A stretch of DNA of 64,000 nucleotides from Moniliophthora roreri (Eukaryota; Basidiomycota; Agaricomycetes; Agaricales; Marasmiaceae). Each line of letters begins with the position of its first letter. Within the stretch, counting starts at the first letter, position 1. Both the position numbers and the translations under genes were made by a program. Of this stretch, positions 23,976-36,586 are shown piece after piece. The stretch is taken from NCBI GenBank assembly GCA_001466705.2, contig LATX02000235.1, forward strand, positions 202,966 through 266,965, read 5' to 3'. The notes under the pieces were generated by a model. It ran no database searches. It was not told the DNA's origin and was given only the letters and a program-made list of their open reading frames with translations.

Positions 23976-25826
23976 TTATTGACAGCAAACAGCAATATGC
24001 TCGTCCTTGTTTTTCCAAGCGAGCCAGCGCTCCGGCACCCAATCCGGTATGATCCATTTTTTGCCTTGCATGTCAGCGAGTAGCATCGACGCGATGACTT
24101 CGGCACTGTTGGAAATATCAACGTTAAACCAACGTCGGTCGAAAAAGGGACGAACCATCCGAAAGCTCTGGGCATCCCATGTCCATTATAACCAGCAGCA
24201 AGGTACTGTCCTTCGTATTCCTTCATAGGAACGGGATGATCTGGATCAAGCACTACTGGGCCAAGCTGTGTCACTATCTGAGTATGCGACGGCAGTAATA
24301 GAGGAGATGTACTTACAAAGGGATCCCCGGTCTTCGTGTACCCCATGATGCCGGTCTGTAACGCGAAACGTTCGATCGGTCCAAGCTCACGGAAAACATC
24401 AAGCTCACCCATTCATGCTCAACTCTTCTCTGATCTTCCTGTCCGCCATCGTACAAACTTCCAAGAAAGTCTCTTAACGCTTTCCCAACCACTTCGTTGC
24501 AAGCCGAATCGTCCGAGACATAGAGCTCGTATCGGGTCTTCTTCGCTGCTTCGCGCCCACCACCGAGGATGACGAGAGGTACGTCTTCCTCGAAAGTACG
24601 GCTTGGCCGGGGAAACCAGTATTCAAACCCCTCGTTTGCGTCCCAGGACACCTTTCTTAACTCCTCCCGCTCCCTCCCGCGTTGAGGTGAATGGCGAACA
24701 GCTACCACCTGTCCACGAGTAGGTATAATTCCTGTCGGACCATGCATCTGCGGGAGGAGATAGGCCGCATACCCGTTGGTAGCGTGAATGATATAGTCCG
24801 CGTGAAGTAGGCCACGAGGTGTTTGGAGAGTATACCGACGTCCGCCTCCTTTATTTCTGGATATCGACAAAACTGGAGTGGATGTGTGTAGGTGAAGGTT
24901 GAGAGCGTCTTTGGCGACTTGAAACATGTGCGTGACGAGCTTGAGAGGCCATAGATTGTGCGCTGAGAATCGGACCCCCGGATAATGCGTTCCATAGCGC
25001 TGATAGCGGGGCGCTGATTAACATTGATATGAAGATGAGAGTAGTTGGCGCTCACTTACCTCAAGCATGTCATCTTTGTCAATCCATTCAACGTCATTAA
25101 GCATTAACCCTGCTTTGATGGCGGCTTCAAAGTCTCTCCGAGCAATTTCTTCTTCCACGTCAGTGACGAACAGCGTGATATGACCGCCTGTAACGAGATC
25201 GATATCCTGTGCTATGCGGCTCTCTTCGACAAATCTGAGGATGGTCTGGACAGTTCTGCGTTCGAACTCAAAGGTCTTGATAGCCTCAGAGGCACTGTAT
25301 GTCTTCTCCAGGTCGTGGAATTCTAGAAATGGATTCGGGGTAAGATGTCCACCATTTCGCCCTTTGAGCTGACTGAGTCATTTATGCCAGGAAATGAGTC
25401 ATGAAGAAACGGACCTGTAGCCCCAGAACCTACAACACGCCACCGTCAATTTAAGAGTTAAGCAAACCCGAATGAAAACCAACAAAAGTCCCTGGCTTCC
25501 AGGATCATAATCTGCTTCTCAAATGCTCCGAGTCCCAACCTAGCGAGCTGATATGCACACGAAACTCCCGTTATCCCTGAACCGATGATGCAGATATCGA
25601 TATCATTGCTTGCCAAAGGCCCGGTGCTGCCTTCCTTCGCCAAAGGATTCTCGGATAGCCAGTAAGATCTTGTGGGATTCGATACTGGAAGACATGGAGA
25701 AGGTATGTTCGGAGATTTTTCGCGAAGAACATTCATAGATTCGGAGAGCTGTTGGGTTGGCACAGACAATTGAGCCATAACTGTCACCGACGTGGTCGTG
25801 GTCGTGTCGGAAGCCGAGTATGTCAC
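23976..25826 (-). CDS. FAD-dependent oxidoreductase, D-amino-acid-oxidase (DAO) family (7 exons, 509 aa)
   Basis: Exons on the minus strand: 25,826-25,484, 25,429-25,415 (15 nt), 25,361-25,060, 24,999-24,409, 24,355-24,317, 24,265-24,156, 24,105-23,976. The N-terminal Rossmann motif DICIIGSGITGVSCAYQLA is at residues 77-95, followed by ILEAR whose Glu binds the FAD ribose, then CSGATGRNGGH, a motif shared by DAO-type enzymes. The C-terminus has GYNGHGMPRAFG, the second FAD contact of this family. The 15-nt microexon encodes the centre of CSGATG, so it is needed for a working enzyme. Substrate is probably an amine or N-methyl amino acid, as in related fungal proteins, but cannot be told from sequence. 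No signal peptide or PTS1 is obvious. The start at 25,826 gives a long unstructured lead; in-frame ATGs at 25,778 and 25,736 are alternatives. Confidence 0.88.
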
Positions 25827-26345
25827 ACGTGATTTCTACCTTTTTTCTTTCGGACCACCATGATCGTCGCTCCCTTGCGGCCTCGTTCCGGCTATTCGTT
25901 ACCGGAAATAACGCTGAATGGGAGTGTTCCATTGTTTAAATGAGAGGAAGTGGCGTGAGATGATAAAAATTCTTTGTCGAAACCAGCTGCGCTCGCGATC
26001 GGTCTCATTATGTTTGTATGATGCGCATTGTTGCTTGGACCGTGTTCACGAAAGGTCAGTGCACTCAAAACCTTCAGTCGTCATTCAAACGGCTCTAGCT
26101 TTCAATGCTGTTTCAACATAGTGTTCAGCTGCTCTGTGGTGAAAGAGAAGGTGCCAAGTTCCCATTATTAGGATATATGTGAAATCCGCTAACAGAACAT
26201 GTCCGTATCTGTACTTTGCCTGTACTGAGAAACGACGCGAGATTACAGCGTTCTTGAAATCAGAATCGGACCACCCTAATAAAAGGACCAAGCCTTATCA
26301 AGCTAGCTACTCGTACATAGACATCATCAATCGAAATAAAATGGT
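25827..26345. other. Intergenic region, 5' side of the FAD oxidoreductase gene
   Basis: About 520 bp between the 3' end of the BTB gene and the start of the oxidoreductase gene, both on the minus strand. No coding or RNA feature seen; it should hold the oxidoreductase promoter. Confidence 0.4.
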
Positions 26346-27425
26346 TCACAAACTGTTGGCAGAAAAGTCATGCCAACGTGGTAACTCCCCAAGCGTCTCC
26401 CTAACACTCCTTCTCCAATGAATGTAAGCACTACAGTGATCACAGTGAATTTTACACGACGGTAATGTTTGACACAGAGTCAACGCCCTTGTAAAATTAT
26501 CCACTGAATGCGGCATGAAGTCTGAATGGTTGAGGATCGATTTGATGTTTTCCACAAAATGTTCGAGGGTCGGACAGGGCATGGGGCAACCATCAGCTCG
26601 TTTGTGATCTTCTCGTACTCGGATATTGTCTACAGCTGCTTGAAATAACTTGGAGCGATGGAGCCAGGTTTGCTGGTATTGAAGCTGCGCCAAGTTAGCC
26701 ATAATCACTACATGGCCGACGTTGAGACACAAAACTCACCCATATCCGAAACTGATTATGATGCGGCCCAAATATTCTCATCGCAGCCAGTATGGGTACA
26801 TCCATGGTTCGACGAGCAACCTCATCTATCAGCTCGAGATCTGAGTGGACAGCTTTGAATCGAAGGACCTTCAAAGCCGACTCTCCCGAGTGCTCAGCAA
26901 GAGTCCTGTTGGTTAATTCTAGTGTGAGATACATACCAACCCAGTTATCACCATACCTCAAAGCCATGCTGCACGCCACGAACGCAGAATGATTCCCATA
27001 CTTCTCCGCTGCATCTCCAAGAGCCAGGACAAGGTCAATGTCGATTCTGGAAAGATCTACATGTCGGTGATTGTGCGTAAAAGCGAGGAATAATTTCAAA
27101 GTATTGGCATCTTCCGTCAGTTCGACGACGACGTCGAGTTCGTGTGTAGTGGAGCCTTCCAGAGGGAATCCTTCACTGAACAATTCGAGGTTTCTGGAAT
27201 GAGCGCCTAGGAGTACGCTGTCGGAAGACTTGAGGATGATGTCGACCGGAAGCAAGCAGCCCTCGATTGCTGACGTGAATGGTCAGCGGCGAAAGGTCGA
27301 CGGAAAACCCGCGTACCTTCACATTTTGGTACTAATGGTTGTGAGCTCAAAGAACGACGCAGATTTTGATATAAGTACTCACCTAGTCCCAGGTTGAACG
27401 AGCCGCCCAGCGAATAATTCTCCAT
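26346..27425 (-). CDS. BTB/POZ domain protein (4 exons, 308 aa)
   Basis: Minus-strand exons: 27,425-27,383, 27,331-27,317 (15 nt), 27,269-26,740, 26,684-26,346; phases join. After a short N-terminus the chain reads VDIILKSSDSVLLGAHSRNLELFSEGFP, a fungal BTB/POZ pattern (substrate-adaptor fold for Cul3 ligases or dimerisation). It is followed by acidic E-L-D-V-V-V-E-L and helical segments around FTHNHRH and LALGDAAEKYGNHSAFVACS, typical of the Agaricomycete single-BTB family. The C-terminal exon has Cys/His residues (CKIHCDHCSAYIHW), common in this family and possibly metal-binding. Partner and substrate unknown. The 15-nt exon is inferred from phase and good borders; without it the frame fails. 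Confidence 0.82.
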
Positions 27426-29838
27426 GCTACCTGTAGGCCACGATGAGAGCCAAGATTCCTAAACTAGACGGTGACTCGCCAGTAATATACTAGCCAAAGC
27501 GGGTCCCTGGCGGGTCCACGTGTCCCCGTTCTTAATAACATCCGCAGAAAGCCGTCATGTTGATGTCACAGTGCGGCCATAAGGTAGCTCATAGTGTGGA
27601 ATTATTGTGGGCGAGCAGGAGGCGAATGCTCGGACAACGAGAAAAGTACTATGTTCGTCATGGAGAGTCGGCAAGGTAGAGACTGCCTAGTGGGTAGCAG
27701 GCTCTACAAACTGGGTTCGCTTGTGGTCGGTAGTGGCGATAAGTGGGGCATCGATACGGTGACGTTCGGTGATGTGGCTGTCAGCCAAGAATTTCTTACG
27801 GCTTCGGGCTTCTGCGGTCATACATAACCCTTTGTGAGTGATCAATGAATATCAAATTATGCGTGTGTATACAGGCCAGCAGGGGCTGTCGACTAGTGAA
27901 CATATTGAACTGACCTTGATATAATGCGTCTTCCAAACACCGAGTGGCGTAAAAGCGCTCAGCGACAGAGCAATCAGCCTGCTCTTGATCGCTGGGATTA
28001 TAGGCACCATTGAGCTTCGGAAAGTTTGAAAAGTATAGAAATGGCTGAGCTGAACGTACGCGTTGATCATCCACGGCCTCGACGATATATGTGGCCTAGG
28101 TAAAGAACCTCCCGTGCACTTATTCCCCATGGAGGTGCAGTCGGCAGCGATGTTCTCATACATGTAATGAGTGTTACAGCTTCGCTCCCAGGTTCGAAGA
28201 TAGGGATCAGCCTCTCGTGTAAATCTGGGAAAATGTTAGATACTTGTTGAGAGTCGATGGTAAGGCGTACCATTCACTACAACTACCTCCATAACTTTTT
28301 GCTGTTCGTGTACTTCAATACCCATGTCCATGGCCCATAATGCTGAGGTATAGAGGCAAGATTGGTGGTAGCAAGTTCTTCTGAAGCGTATCCGTTAACG
28401 ACAACCAGACGCAGGCTGGGATGAAAAAACCTACCTCATCCAACCCCTACAACACGGGATCATCACAGAATCTCCCAAAAGGGTGATACGGAGGCATTCC
28501 TTCCAGCGATATCCCCAAATTTGCGCCAAGGATCGCAGGTGATATGTCTCTCCGGTGAGGGAGAGGGATTTTCGGAGGATGAGGGTGATGTAGCCGTAGG
28601 GAAGTATTCGAGGCAGATTTGGGCGTGTTATGGACAGAGATTGACGGTCGAATATCTGAATAAAACTAACTTGAGCAATATTGTAGAATTGAAGAAGACG
28701 GAGACATACCTCAGTACCTCAATAACCCAGATTTTTACCCGTGATAGACGAATGACCGTCTCAAGATGCCGTTCCGTGCATGAGATACTGAGGACGACGC
28801 GTTCGCAGATGGTTCAGCAGGCCATTATGAAAACAATCCTAATGAAATGCACTACATGAGCGACGAGATGACTGGCGCTGGAAGAGAACGTACAACGCCA
28901 GTAACCTATTACACGCTTGCGTAACTGTTCCATTCTTGGCGTTCGTTCTTGGAGAATGTGTAGCTTTCACAGCTCTAGAGACGTGAAAACAAAGAGCATG
29001 AGGTGCGTTCTAGGGATGGGGAGAAGAAATGAAACTATACCTGCAGTGCGTAGAATGTTCGTTCTTAGTTCCAATGGTTCCTACGTCATTGAACCGAGCC
29101 TCTCAGCTCGGGAGATTAAATTCCTGCATTGTGTAAATGAGCAAGCATGTGCGCAGACCGCCGGACAGTAGGATGACAAGTCACTGACACCTAGCAATAG
29201 AAATACAATGTTTAAGGGGGCAAAGGTAACCTCGAGAATGATATGGTATATAGCGGTTCGGAATGGTGCATGAAAGGCCGCCGCGTTTGCTTCCTCAGGA
29301 CTCTGCATTTTCAATTTCATATTAGTTGCCTGGTTGGGGTGACAAGTACAGACTCTGACCTCTCCTAGCCGCGGATATTACGCCTTTGCAGGAAATTTTA
29401 GTTAGCGTTGGGCCAAAAGTCCTGAGCACGTTGATACACTGCAGCGAATTGTCAGAAAACGATAGATGCGGTATTTTCGAGGAGACACCTTTCTGCCAAT
29501 ATGTTCCCATCTTAATGCCAGATAGCGGATACCAATTTGACTTGACATTTAGTTCCTCCTTTCTGACCGATTCCGTGCGAAGGATTCAGGACATGATGTC
29601 CTTTAACCATAATTCATGATATGAAGGTTTTCGGGGAGGGATAAGCGAGGAATTCGTGGTAGAAGGTGATATAAAGTAAGGTGGAGGTTTCGTGCAAAGA
29701 TGGTTGTTTGTTTGGAGCAAATTTCGGGTATTCGGGATATAATCGGACCGCTTAAGTCTCCGAAACCCCGAAGCTGCGGGGATTGCCGTGGAGCATAAGC
29801 GCTTCAGTTACCCGAAACTTCGCTTGCCTCGAATCATC
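27426..29838. other. No supported gene
   Basis: About 2.4 kb with only short frames on both strands. Minus-strand stretches at 27,800-28,270 have a few acceptable donors but no domain signal. I see no repeat or RNA gene. Confidence 0.35.
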
Positions 29839-31237
29839 ATGGAGGGACTAGCTTCAGCCTTCTCAGGATTTCCTGGGTATGTATTTCGGAATGATTCTGA
29901 ATATCCATATCCTGATTCTTTCATCTAGCTTCAGCCCAATGATGATGATGAACCGCTCAGAAACCTGCGCGACACGTCGCCTTTGCCAATGCACTGGATT
30001 CGGGATATCCATGAACGACGTCACACAAAAGTTCAATCGCAATCCTGAATATGCTACAGACTTGAGTCGGATGGATTTCTTTGCAAGAAAGGCGGTGATT
30101 GAGCAGGTTGAAAAGTGGCGTGACGAGAACGAGAATAAACCAGAGTTGATTCACGAAAACAAATGGACGCCGATTCTGTACATTTGCGAGGTGAGTTCGT
30201 ATTTTCTATCAATGCTGTCCATACTTACCATTTACCTCGAGGTTTAGATCGTGAAGAGCTCACCAAAACACGACGTGAGTCTGTCGCCTTCGAAGCCGAT
30301 CAACCTACTTACGGAATCTAGCGGGATTGGGGACATCTGGTCTTTACGGATGCCACGCTCTCTCGTTTCCTCATCATCATGATATTCCCTTCAACATGCG
30401 ACTGTGGAAACCTTTCGCACCACGACTATGACGCTGGAGAGGGCCGAGTGGTCTGGCTATCGCGATGCCGAAGACGATGCTGCTGGTTCTGATGATGGCT
30501 AACTACGTACACGGAAATGTAGACTACGCGCCGGAAGCTCATGCCAAACACTGCTAAACAGGTCTGGAACCTCCGCTCCGTGCCCCGGTCCCCCTACTAC
30601 AACGCTCTCACTCGCTACCATGCCGACCGCTTCATGTCCTTGGTGACGTATTTGAAGCTTGAATGAGACCAAGGGAATGCGCCTGAATGGTGAGTGCTTC
30701 ATGAATTTCGGATAAGCTCCCTAACGCAAATATCGTGATTCTGCAGGGTCAGGGCAACATATACCACCTTGAACGAAAATTTCAAATTGTACCCTGACTT
30801 TCTTGGCAACTTCCATGAACCAGAAGCGACGTCCACGACCACCAAGCCACCGATCTTCCATGTGACCCGCTGACAAGTTCATTCCGACATTGCTGGAGAG
30901 TGATCTGGAAAAGATCGATAACGTCGTTTCGCAGTCGGGATATAGTGAACGGTCTGGGACGAGCGCTCGTGATAAGGTCCTGGGCACGAAGGAAGGCAGG
31001 CCTACTGTTTCAGGCGCATGGAAGGGGCGAAATCAGAGGCAGTGCTCGTTTTGCAAGAAGGTTGGCAAGGATAAGGATCTGCAGAAATGCTCGAGGTGTA
31101 AGCTAGTGTTTTACTGCGGGAAGGAATGGTGAGTTATTGCCCTATCTTGTGGTATTTCTTTGTTTGCGCTGATGTTGCTTACCCACAGTCAATGCATGGC
31201 TTGGCCCTCGCACAAAATCTTCTGCAAGGTGGCATGA
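29839..31237 (+). pseudogene. MYND zinc-finger protein gene, probably decayed in its middle
   Basis: The 3' end is clear: the exon ending at 31,128 and the last exon 31,189-31,237 give CSFCKKVGKDKDLQKCSRC followed by YCGKECQCMAWPSHKIFC, a complete MYND finger (protein-interaction zinc module). The 5' end is also plausible: exons 29,839-29,876, 29,935-30,190 and 30,248-30,274 join in phase and contain a MDFFARKAVIEQVEKW segment. Between about 30,322 and 30,890, however, conserved-looking pieces (for example QVWNLRSVPRSPYYNALTRY near 30,560) lie in different frames separated by stops. I could not thread introns through them. Either several introns are missed or the gene is broken. Role of the parent family unknown. 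Confidence 0.55.
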
Positions 31238-31737
31238 GGATATGGCAGTTCTTTAGGTATTATGGAAATCATTATGCTCTAGTCGTATCTGCAAGCATCA
31301 AATAAACCGATCCATTCCTACATTGCGTTTATGATGCCGCAGCTATGGATCTTCTGGTTCATACGACTTTCCTTCACTTTTTTAGGCTGACTGTAATTTT
31401 GATGTGAATCGTCGGCGCGCGCTCCGCAGAAGCGTACAAAATTTCAAATCCGCCTCTTCTTTATTCGGCTTCATTTGCATGCGACTCGCTGCTTAGACGG
31501 CGATTCTATCTAAGTTTTATCTGACAATGGGAGCTTCTTACATGAGCTTCCCGAAACGAACGACAGGTGGCTAGATGATGTGTGTGTTAGTTATTTATAA
31601 AGTACCATCGCTGGCATTTCATTTTTGCAGAACTTCCCTCGCACCCCTGTTGTCTAAGTCAACCTAAAAGTTCCATGCAAGTTCTTCATTTTTGATCCGC
31701 TTCTCGGACTAACAGCTTACAGCGACGATCTACAGAA

Positions 31738-32115
31738 ATGCTACCCCCAGAATTGATCAGCAATGTCTTCAATTATACTGACCGGGCAGCTTTACTTCAT
31801 CCATGTAGCCTCATCCGTCAGAGCTGGCTTGCACATTCTTGCCTACACCACTTTCGACAGCTCGAGCTGAGGCGCAGTAGCAATGGCATTCATTTCATAA
31901 GGGACATCATAGGAGAAGCATGCACCATTCCTTGGGACCGTATTAAACACGTCTCTATCACCTTCGACTTTGACTGTTCGCCCGCCTATTTCACACAGGC
32001 TCAATTCCATGCTGAATCACTGCGCCCGGAGGCCATGTGTAGGATAATCGAATCGATAAAGCTTTGCGTGAAGCCCCCGACTCATTTACCGTTCGGGTCG
32101 AGAAAACTGCCTTAA
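31738..32115 (+). pseudogene. Truncated F-box-like ORF (125 aa)
   Basis: Starts MLPPELISNVFNYTDRAAL with CSLIRQSWLAHS, an F-box-like N-terminus as found in the many Agaricomycete F-box/LRR genes, but stops after 125 codons. The full-length relatives have about 400-500 residues. Downstream sequence has short open stretches in other frames (for example 32,064-32,246) and no good intron, so it is probably the 5' part of a decayed gene. A faint TATA-like element lies about 130 bp upstream (TTATTTATAAAG near 31,590). Confidence 0.5.
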
Positions 32116-32562
32116 CCCAGATTGGCAGGGTATTTTCCATACATCGTCTCCTCGGCATTCAGTACTATATCATGCCTCTGAATTCGATTGCGGGAGGATC
32201 ATTTGGAGGAGCTTGTCCCTTTCATCTGCCAATTCCCGGTTCTTGAGACTCTCGATCACTCTTGCGGAACATTGTGGTAACCTTACAAGCTGCCCGTCCG
32301 TCTCTTCATACATTTGACTGTGTTCAAAACTGTAAATATCGTTGATTCAAAGCTATATACCACTATCAATAGTAAAAAGGGCGTGAGCTCGTTATTCTCC
32401 GGAAAAACGCCAAGCTAACAGAAGCGTTTTCGAGTCCTGGTCCATTCTGATCTCTTCAATTTTAGGCATATATATGTACATGAAAGAAGTGAAATAGCAT
32501 ACATGTTAAATGGGTTAAACGTTGAGAGAAAAATCTAAAATATGAGGTAATTGCACGAGCCT

Positions 32563-35025
32563 TCAATATGCTCCTGCATAGAAGTAATCCTTTGGGACCT
32601 TGGGTTCAGTCGTTCCATGGCTAGGGAAGACTACTTGAGCGTAAGGCTGCGATCACTGAAGAAGAGACTTACTCGGACTCTAGATGCTTAATGACTGTCG
32701 GCCTCGTTTCTTGTGCGACGAGATGGGTATTGCAGAGACTGCATGCCCAAGACTTCCGTTTGTCTTCATGTACGGCATCGTGATCTTCAAGAAGTTGAAA
32801 TTCTGGAATATGGTGAATGTCATGGTAAGTTATCTGTCGATGTCAATCAGTTTCTGCAATGAAACGGCGTAGACAGGGAATTCACTTACACATTCCCTCC
32901 AAGTCCCCACAAATTCTTCATGACACGCCAAACACTTGAAGAAATCTCCCTTCGCATCCATGTCATCTGCGCTCGCCGTTGTTGGACTCAAACCCGAAAG
33001 ACCGATAACTTGTAAAGCTGCTTTACTGGGTGAAAATCTGAATACCCAGCCCGATGCATTGCACAGCGTCCTCGTCAACCTACACTCTCTAACATTCCCT
33101 TGATGCCTTCCTGCTGCATTCAGCGTCGTACATATCCTGTCACACTGGAAACACCTCAGCTGTGCGATAGCAAGGTTACCAAAATCCATGGACGGCAACT
33201 GCCAGGGCATCTTCCAAGTGTAATGTTCTTCACTGGAATGCAGTAGACCAATATCTTGCACAAGGGTATTCATGCTATCGTCTTTGAGGTGACAACCCCA
33301 TTCGAAGATGAACCTCTCTTTGCGAGACACGCTCCATTCTCGTACCTTTTTCAGGAATGCCCGCCAGTCATCCCGAAAGAGCACGGCAAAGTCATTGGAA
33401 GTGATCGTTAATTTCTTGGAATAGAAGGATAGTCTCGGTGCTGGGGAACTCGCGCCAATCGATCGGGGTGAAGGTGCCTTTGAACTCCACGTAAAGAGCT
33501 TCGATGAATTGACGCCGAACTCCCAATACACCCGTCGAGCAATTCATGAGACGATGCTTGCGCGTTTGGTGAACTATAGTAAGGACCTCGGCTTTGATGC
33601 CCTCCCATGCTGGAAGAAACAGGCATTAGGTTGAATTGGATTGAGAAGCCATATGCTTACAAGCGCTGGTCAGTCGGACAGGTATGTCGAAGGACTGACA
33701 TTTCTCCACATCGACTAGATCCTCTTCAGGGTATCCGAGGTCCAAAATACGTTGCTTGATGCTTCATATGGCATGAGCACGAATTACTAGTTCTCGTAGA
33801 TCGAATAACACGTACTCTCTCAATCTTTGTTTGCAAAGGAATCTCTCTTCCTCACGGCGATCTTGCTGTAGCTGATCGTGATATTTCTGTCGCCACGCAT
33901 GGAATGCTCGTTGTCTCTGAAATTGTACCATTAGAATCGCAAACCATCGCATCCGCCGGAGAAGCCAACTCACCACTTTGGCTCGTTCCAGCTCCTTTAG
34001 TCTTTCCAACTTATATGTTGCCATTGATGCTTCGTTTCCACATGCTGAAAGACCTGATATGACTTTCGTTATTTCAGCATTTCTGTAAATCTCTCTGTTG
34101 CCGCCACCTTCCAATTGAACAGCTTTGTGTTAGTATGATATCACATATAAGTCATTGGACTATTAACAAACCTGGGAATGGAGGAACCGATTCCAAAACA
34201 CTTTCATCCTGCCCTCGAAATTTCCGTTTGAAGGATCCTTTCGTCACTCCGCTGTACAGCTAGATGTTGTTGCCATAGTGACCAAGAAGAGTAAGAGCTC
34301 ACCCTCGCATTACGCAGCCGTTACATATTCGTTTACACTGCATGAAATCTAAGTGCTTCGAGGTTTTATTTCGATTTCCGCATTCCTAGATACATCAGCG
34401 TCGTGATCCCAATGTCCAGCTCAAACACATACCCCACACTCTTTCCCAGACTCGTCGAACAGGACTTGGGCCCATACAAATTCTCCGGAGCCATCAATAA
34501 ACGAAGCTGGTTCAGGAGCGTTGTAACTTTTCCTCAGTCCGATCCAGATTGTTGCTGCATTCGATGCCGTCAACAGCTCACGGAACGCATTACTGACATC
34601 CAGTAAGCTGAAAAGTGTCTTCGGTGAAAGGAAGCTACATATCTAAACGCAGTGAGTAAGAAGTTTGACATAGAGATGTGTAACGCACGACAAAAAGAAT
34701 ATCCAGCGGCATGTCTATTAACAGGCTCAGTTTTCCAGTGTTCTCATCTGGCCGTGTTCGCCTTCCGGTACGCGCACGAGGGCGAGCTAGTGGAGGTTTC
34801 TGAGATTTTGACTTTTTCGCTATAAGTTTGTCACAAAAGGTACCCGATGTGATAGAGCTATCCAGACCTACCAGGCGGTTCAAGAACTTCCTCCGCTGGT
34901 CCGTCCTGACGAACACGTTTCCGAGGTCGAAGTACCCTATTTGCCTCGTCGAGTACCATCTCATCTTCAGTTTCTTGCGTGGAGCCCATTTGAACTTTTC
35001 GTAGCATATGAGGGTGTGGAGTCAT
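32563..35025 (-). CDS. Long F-box protein with Cys-rich, coiled-coil and C-terminal zinc-finger-like parts; one frameshift
   Basis: Minus-strand exons: 35,025-34,872, 34,819-34,689, 34,642-34,433, 34,337-34,303, 34,251-34,172, 34,107-33,974, 33,916-33,812, 33,754-33,661, 33,609-32,890, about 32,802-32,673, 32,620-32,563. KLSLLIDMPLDILFVICSFLSPKTL is split by an intron and is a typical F-box of a large Agaricomycete family; next come a Cys-pair segment (ECGCKRICNGC), a charged helical region (QRQRAF to REEERFLCKQRLREY), and C-terminal Cys/His motifs (FKCLACHEEF; CSLCNTHLV...H). This order is the family's usual one. Near 33,415 the frame changes by one base inside the 33,609-32,890 exon, between FQEIN and ITSNDFAVLF, so the protein would end early unless this is a sequence error. 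The join between 32,890 and 32,802 is also unresolved. SCF substrate adaptor is the likely role. Confidence 0.7.
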
Positions 35026-35486
35026 GGTGGAACAGAATCAAGACGCGTCGCTCTGTGCCACGTGTCACGGCACCGTTGTCTTACGACACGGTCCACAACC
35101 TGAGGGCTCCAAGGCGCTAAACACTCCTGTGGGATGGACTTGGCACAGCAAATTGAATCATCAACACTACATCCAAAAACTAGCTACATCCACCAGTCGT
35201 CGCCAAGATAACGGACAAGGGCCCAAGGTCTATAAGGGATTGAACGAGTAATTCGTCTGAATATCCCCAGCTCCAGGCCCTTCGCCTCGCGGAGATTAGA
35301 AAAAAGCTTTCCCGAGTCACTTCGCCACATCAGTTCATCTTCTTTTCCCATTAACGCCAAGACTAGCATGATTTCACACCTCATCAGCCAGGGCACTGTG
35401 TTGAAAGGTTTCTCCAGACCATCAGAAGCTGCTGAACGGTACAGCTTTTCACGCTTTACTATACAGATCTTTGGATAAATCGAACG

Positions 35487-36586
35487 CTACGCTACGAAGG
35501 GACGGCAATCCTCAACTCGGATCAAATCATCATATGCAGGCGGCAACCTTCCACTCGGGGATCTTTGCAACGGGACTGGACCAGCATCTACATGTCGTTC
35601 GGGAGGCGAAGTCGGCTGTGAAGTAATTACTTCTTGACTTTCAACCAGTGCTCCGTGTCCTTTTTGCTGTCGAATAGCAAGGTTTTCTGGGGTTTTATAA
35701 AAAGCCACTCGGAAGTTGTTTATTGATTGTCCCCGGCGGCGACAAAGGAGGAATATAACGAGCAGAAGAATCAGGAATGCGACCCCGCCCACCGTACTCC
35801 CTATGATGGTGTTTTTCGTTCTTGAGCCGTTTACGAGATTTTGTGGCACCAACGGGGCTGGTAGGGGAGGTGGCGTAGGAGACAGGATTTGATGTCGGAG
35901 GGGGATCACTCGTTGTGGGTGGAAATCCTGTTGATGGAGATAAAGATGAAGACGAAGATGTGGGAAGGGCTGTTCTGTTTCTATACGTTAGTCACCGATA
36001 TTGAGAACAAGAAGCTGAGATCGACAAGCTCACCCGCTCCCAGCCAGATTTTGCTGTCTTCCTTCTGCGCCTGACGGTATCGCTGTCACTGTCCTTGGAT
36101 CGGTGTAGAAGGTGGATGTTCTGTACGCTGCATGAGATACTGTACAGATGCAGTCCATTTTAATGGGATACTCACATGCTGCCTGTGTAGATTGCGTGAA
36201 TAACAAATTCCCTATGAAACAGTCTTTGTGAGTTATCTAGCTGGATTGAGGGGATTACCTACGTTGTTTGAAGAAATGTGACTTCTACTGCGCCGGTAGT
36301 CTCTCCTGGAGTGGCATTGACGGGAACTGTAGCAAGGGAAAAGTTTACGGTTCCTTGATTGACACCACTCTTTACTAGTGCGAAAGGTTCCGTCTCTTCA
36401 GGTTCCCTGAGCCAAGTAACAGTGATCGCTTGGTTTGGAATGATTGGAGCAGTAACTGGCTCAATACTGAAGGCGTCATTGCGAGCGACAAGCACTACCC
36501 TAGGTTTTGTTAGTCTGGGGGAACATGAGGGACTGATCGCAAAAATATCACCATAATAGCCAAAGCGCGGGGGATGTGAGCACCAT
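35487..36586 (-). CDS. Secreted/single-pass membrane protein with Ser/Thr-Pro stalk (6 exons, 278 aa)
   Basis: Minus-strand exons: 36,586-36,552, 36,499-36,263, 36,211-36,176, 36,120-36,034, 35,980-35,910, 35,857-35,487. The N-terminus MVLTSPALWLLWVVLVA is a signal peptide. An Ig-like/beta-rich extracellular part follows (PIIPNQAITVTWLREPEET), then a Ser/Thr/Pro stalk, one transmembrane helix (GGVAFLILLLVIFLL) followed by RRR, and a cytosolic tail ending in a proline-rich PPAYDDL motif. Such proteins are frequent in Agaricomycetes and resemble wall-sensor or Kre9/Knh1-type surface proteins; no enzyme motif is seen. The PPxY-like motif could recruit a Nedd4-type (Rsp5) ligase. The 52-nt intron 35,858-35,909 was chosen because only it brings the stalk into the membrane-helix frame. 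Confidence 0.74.
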
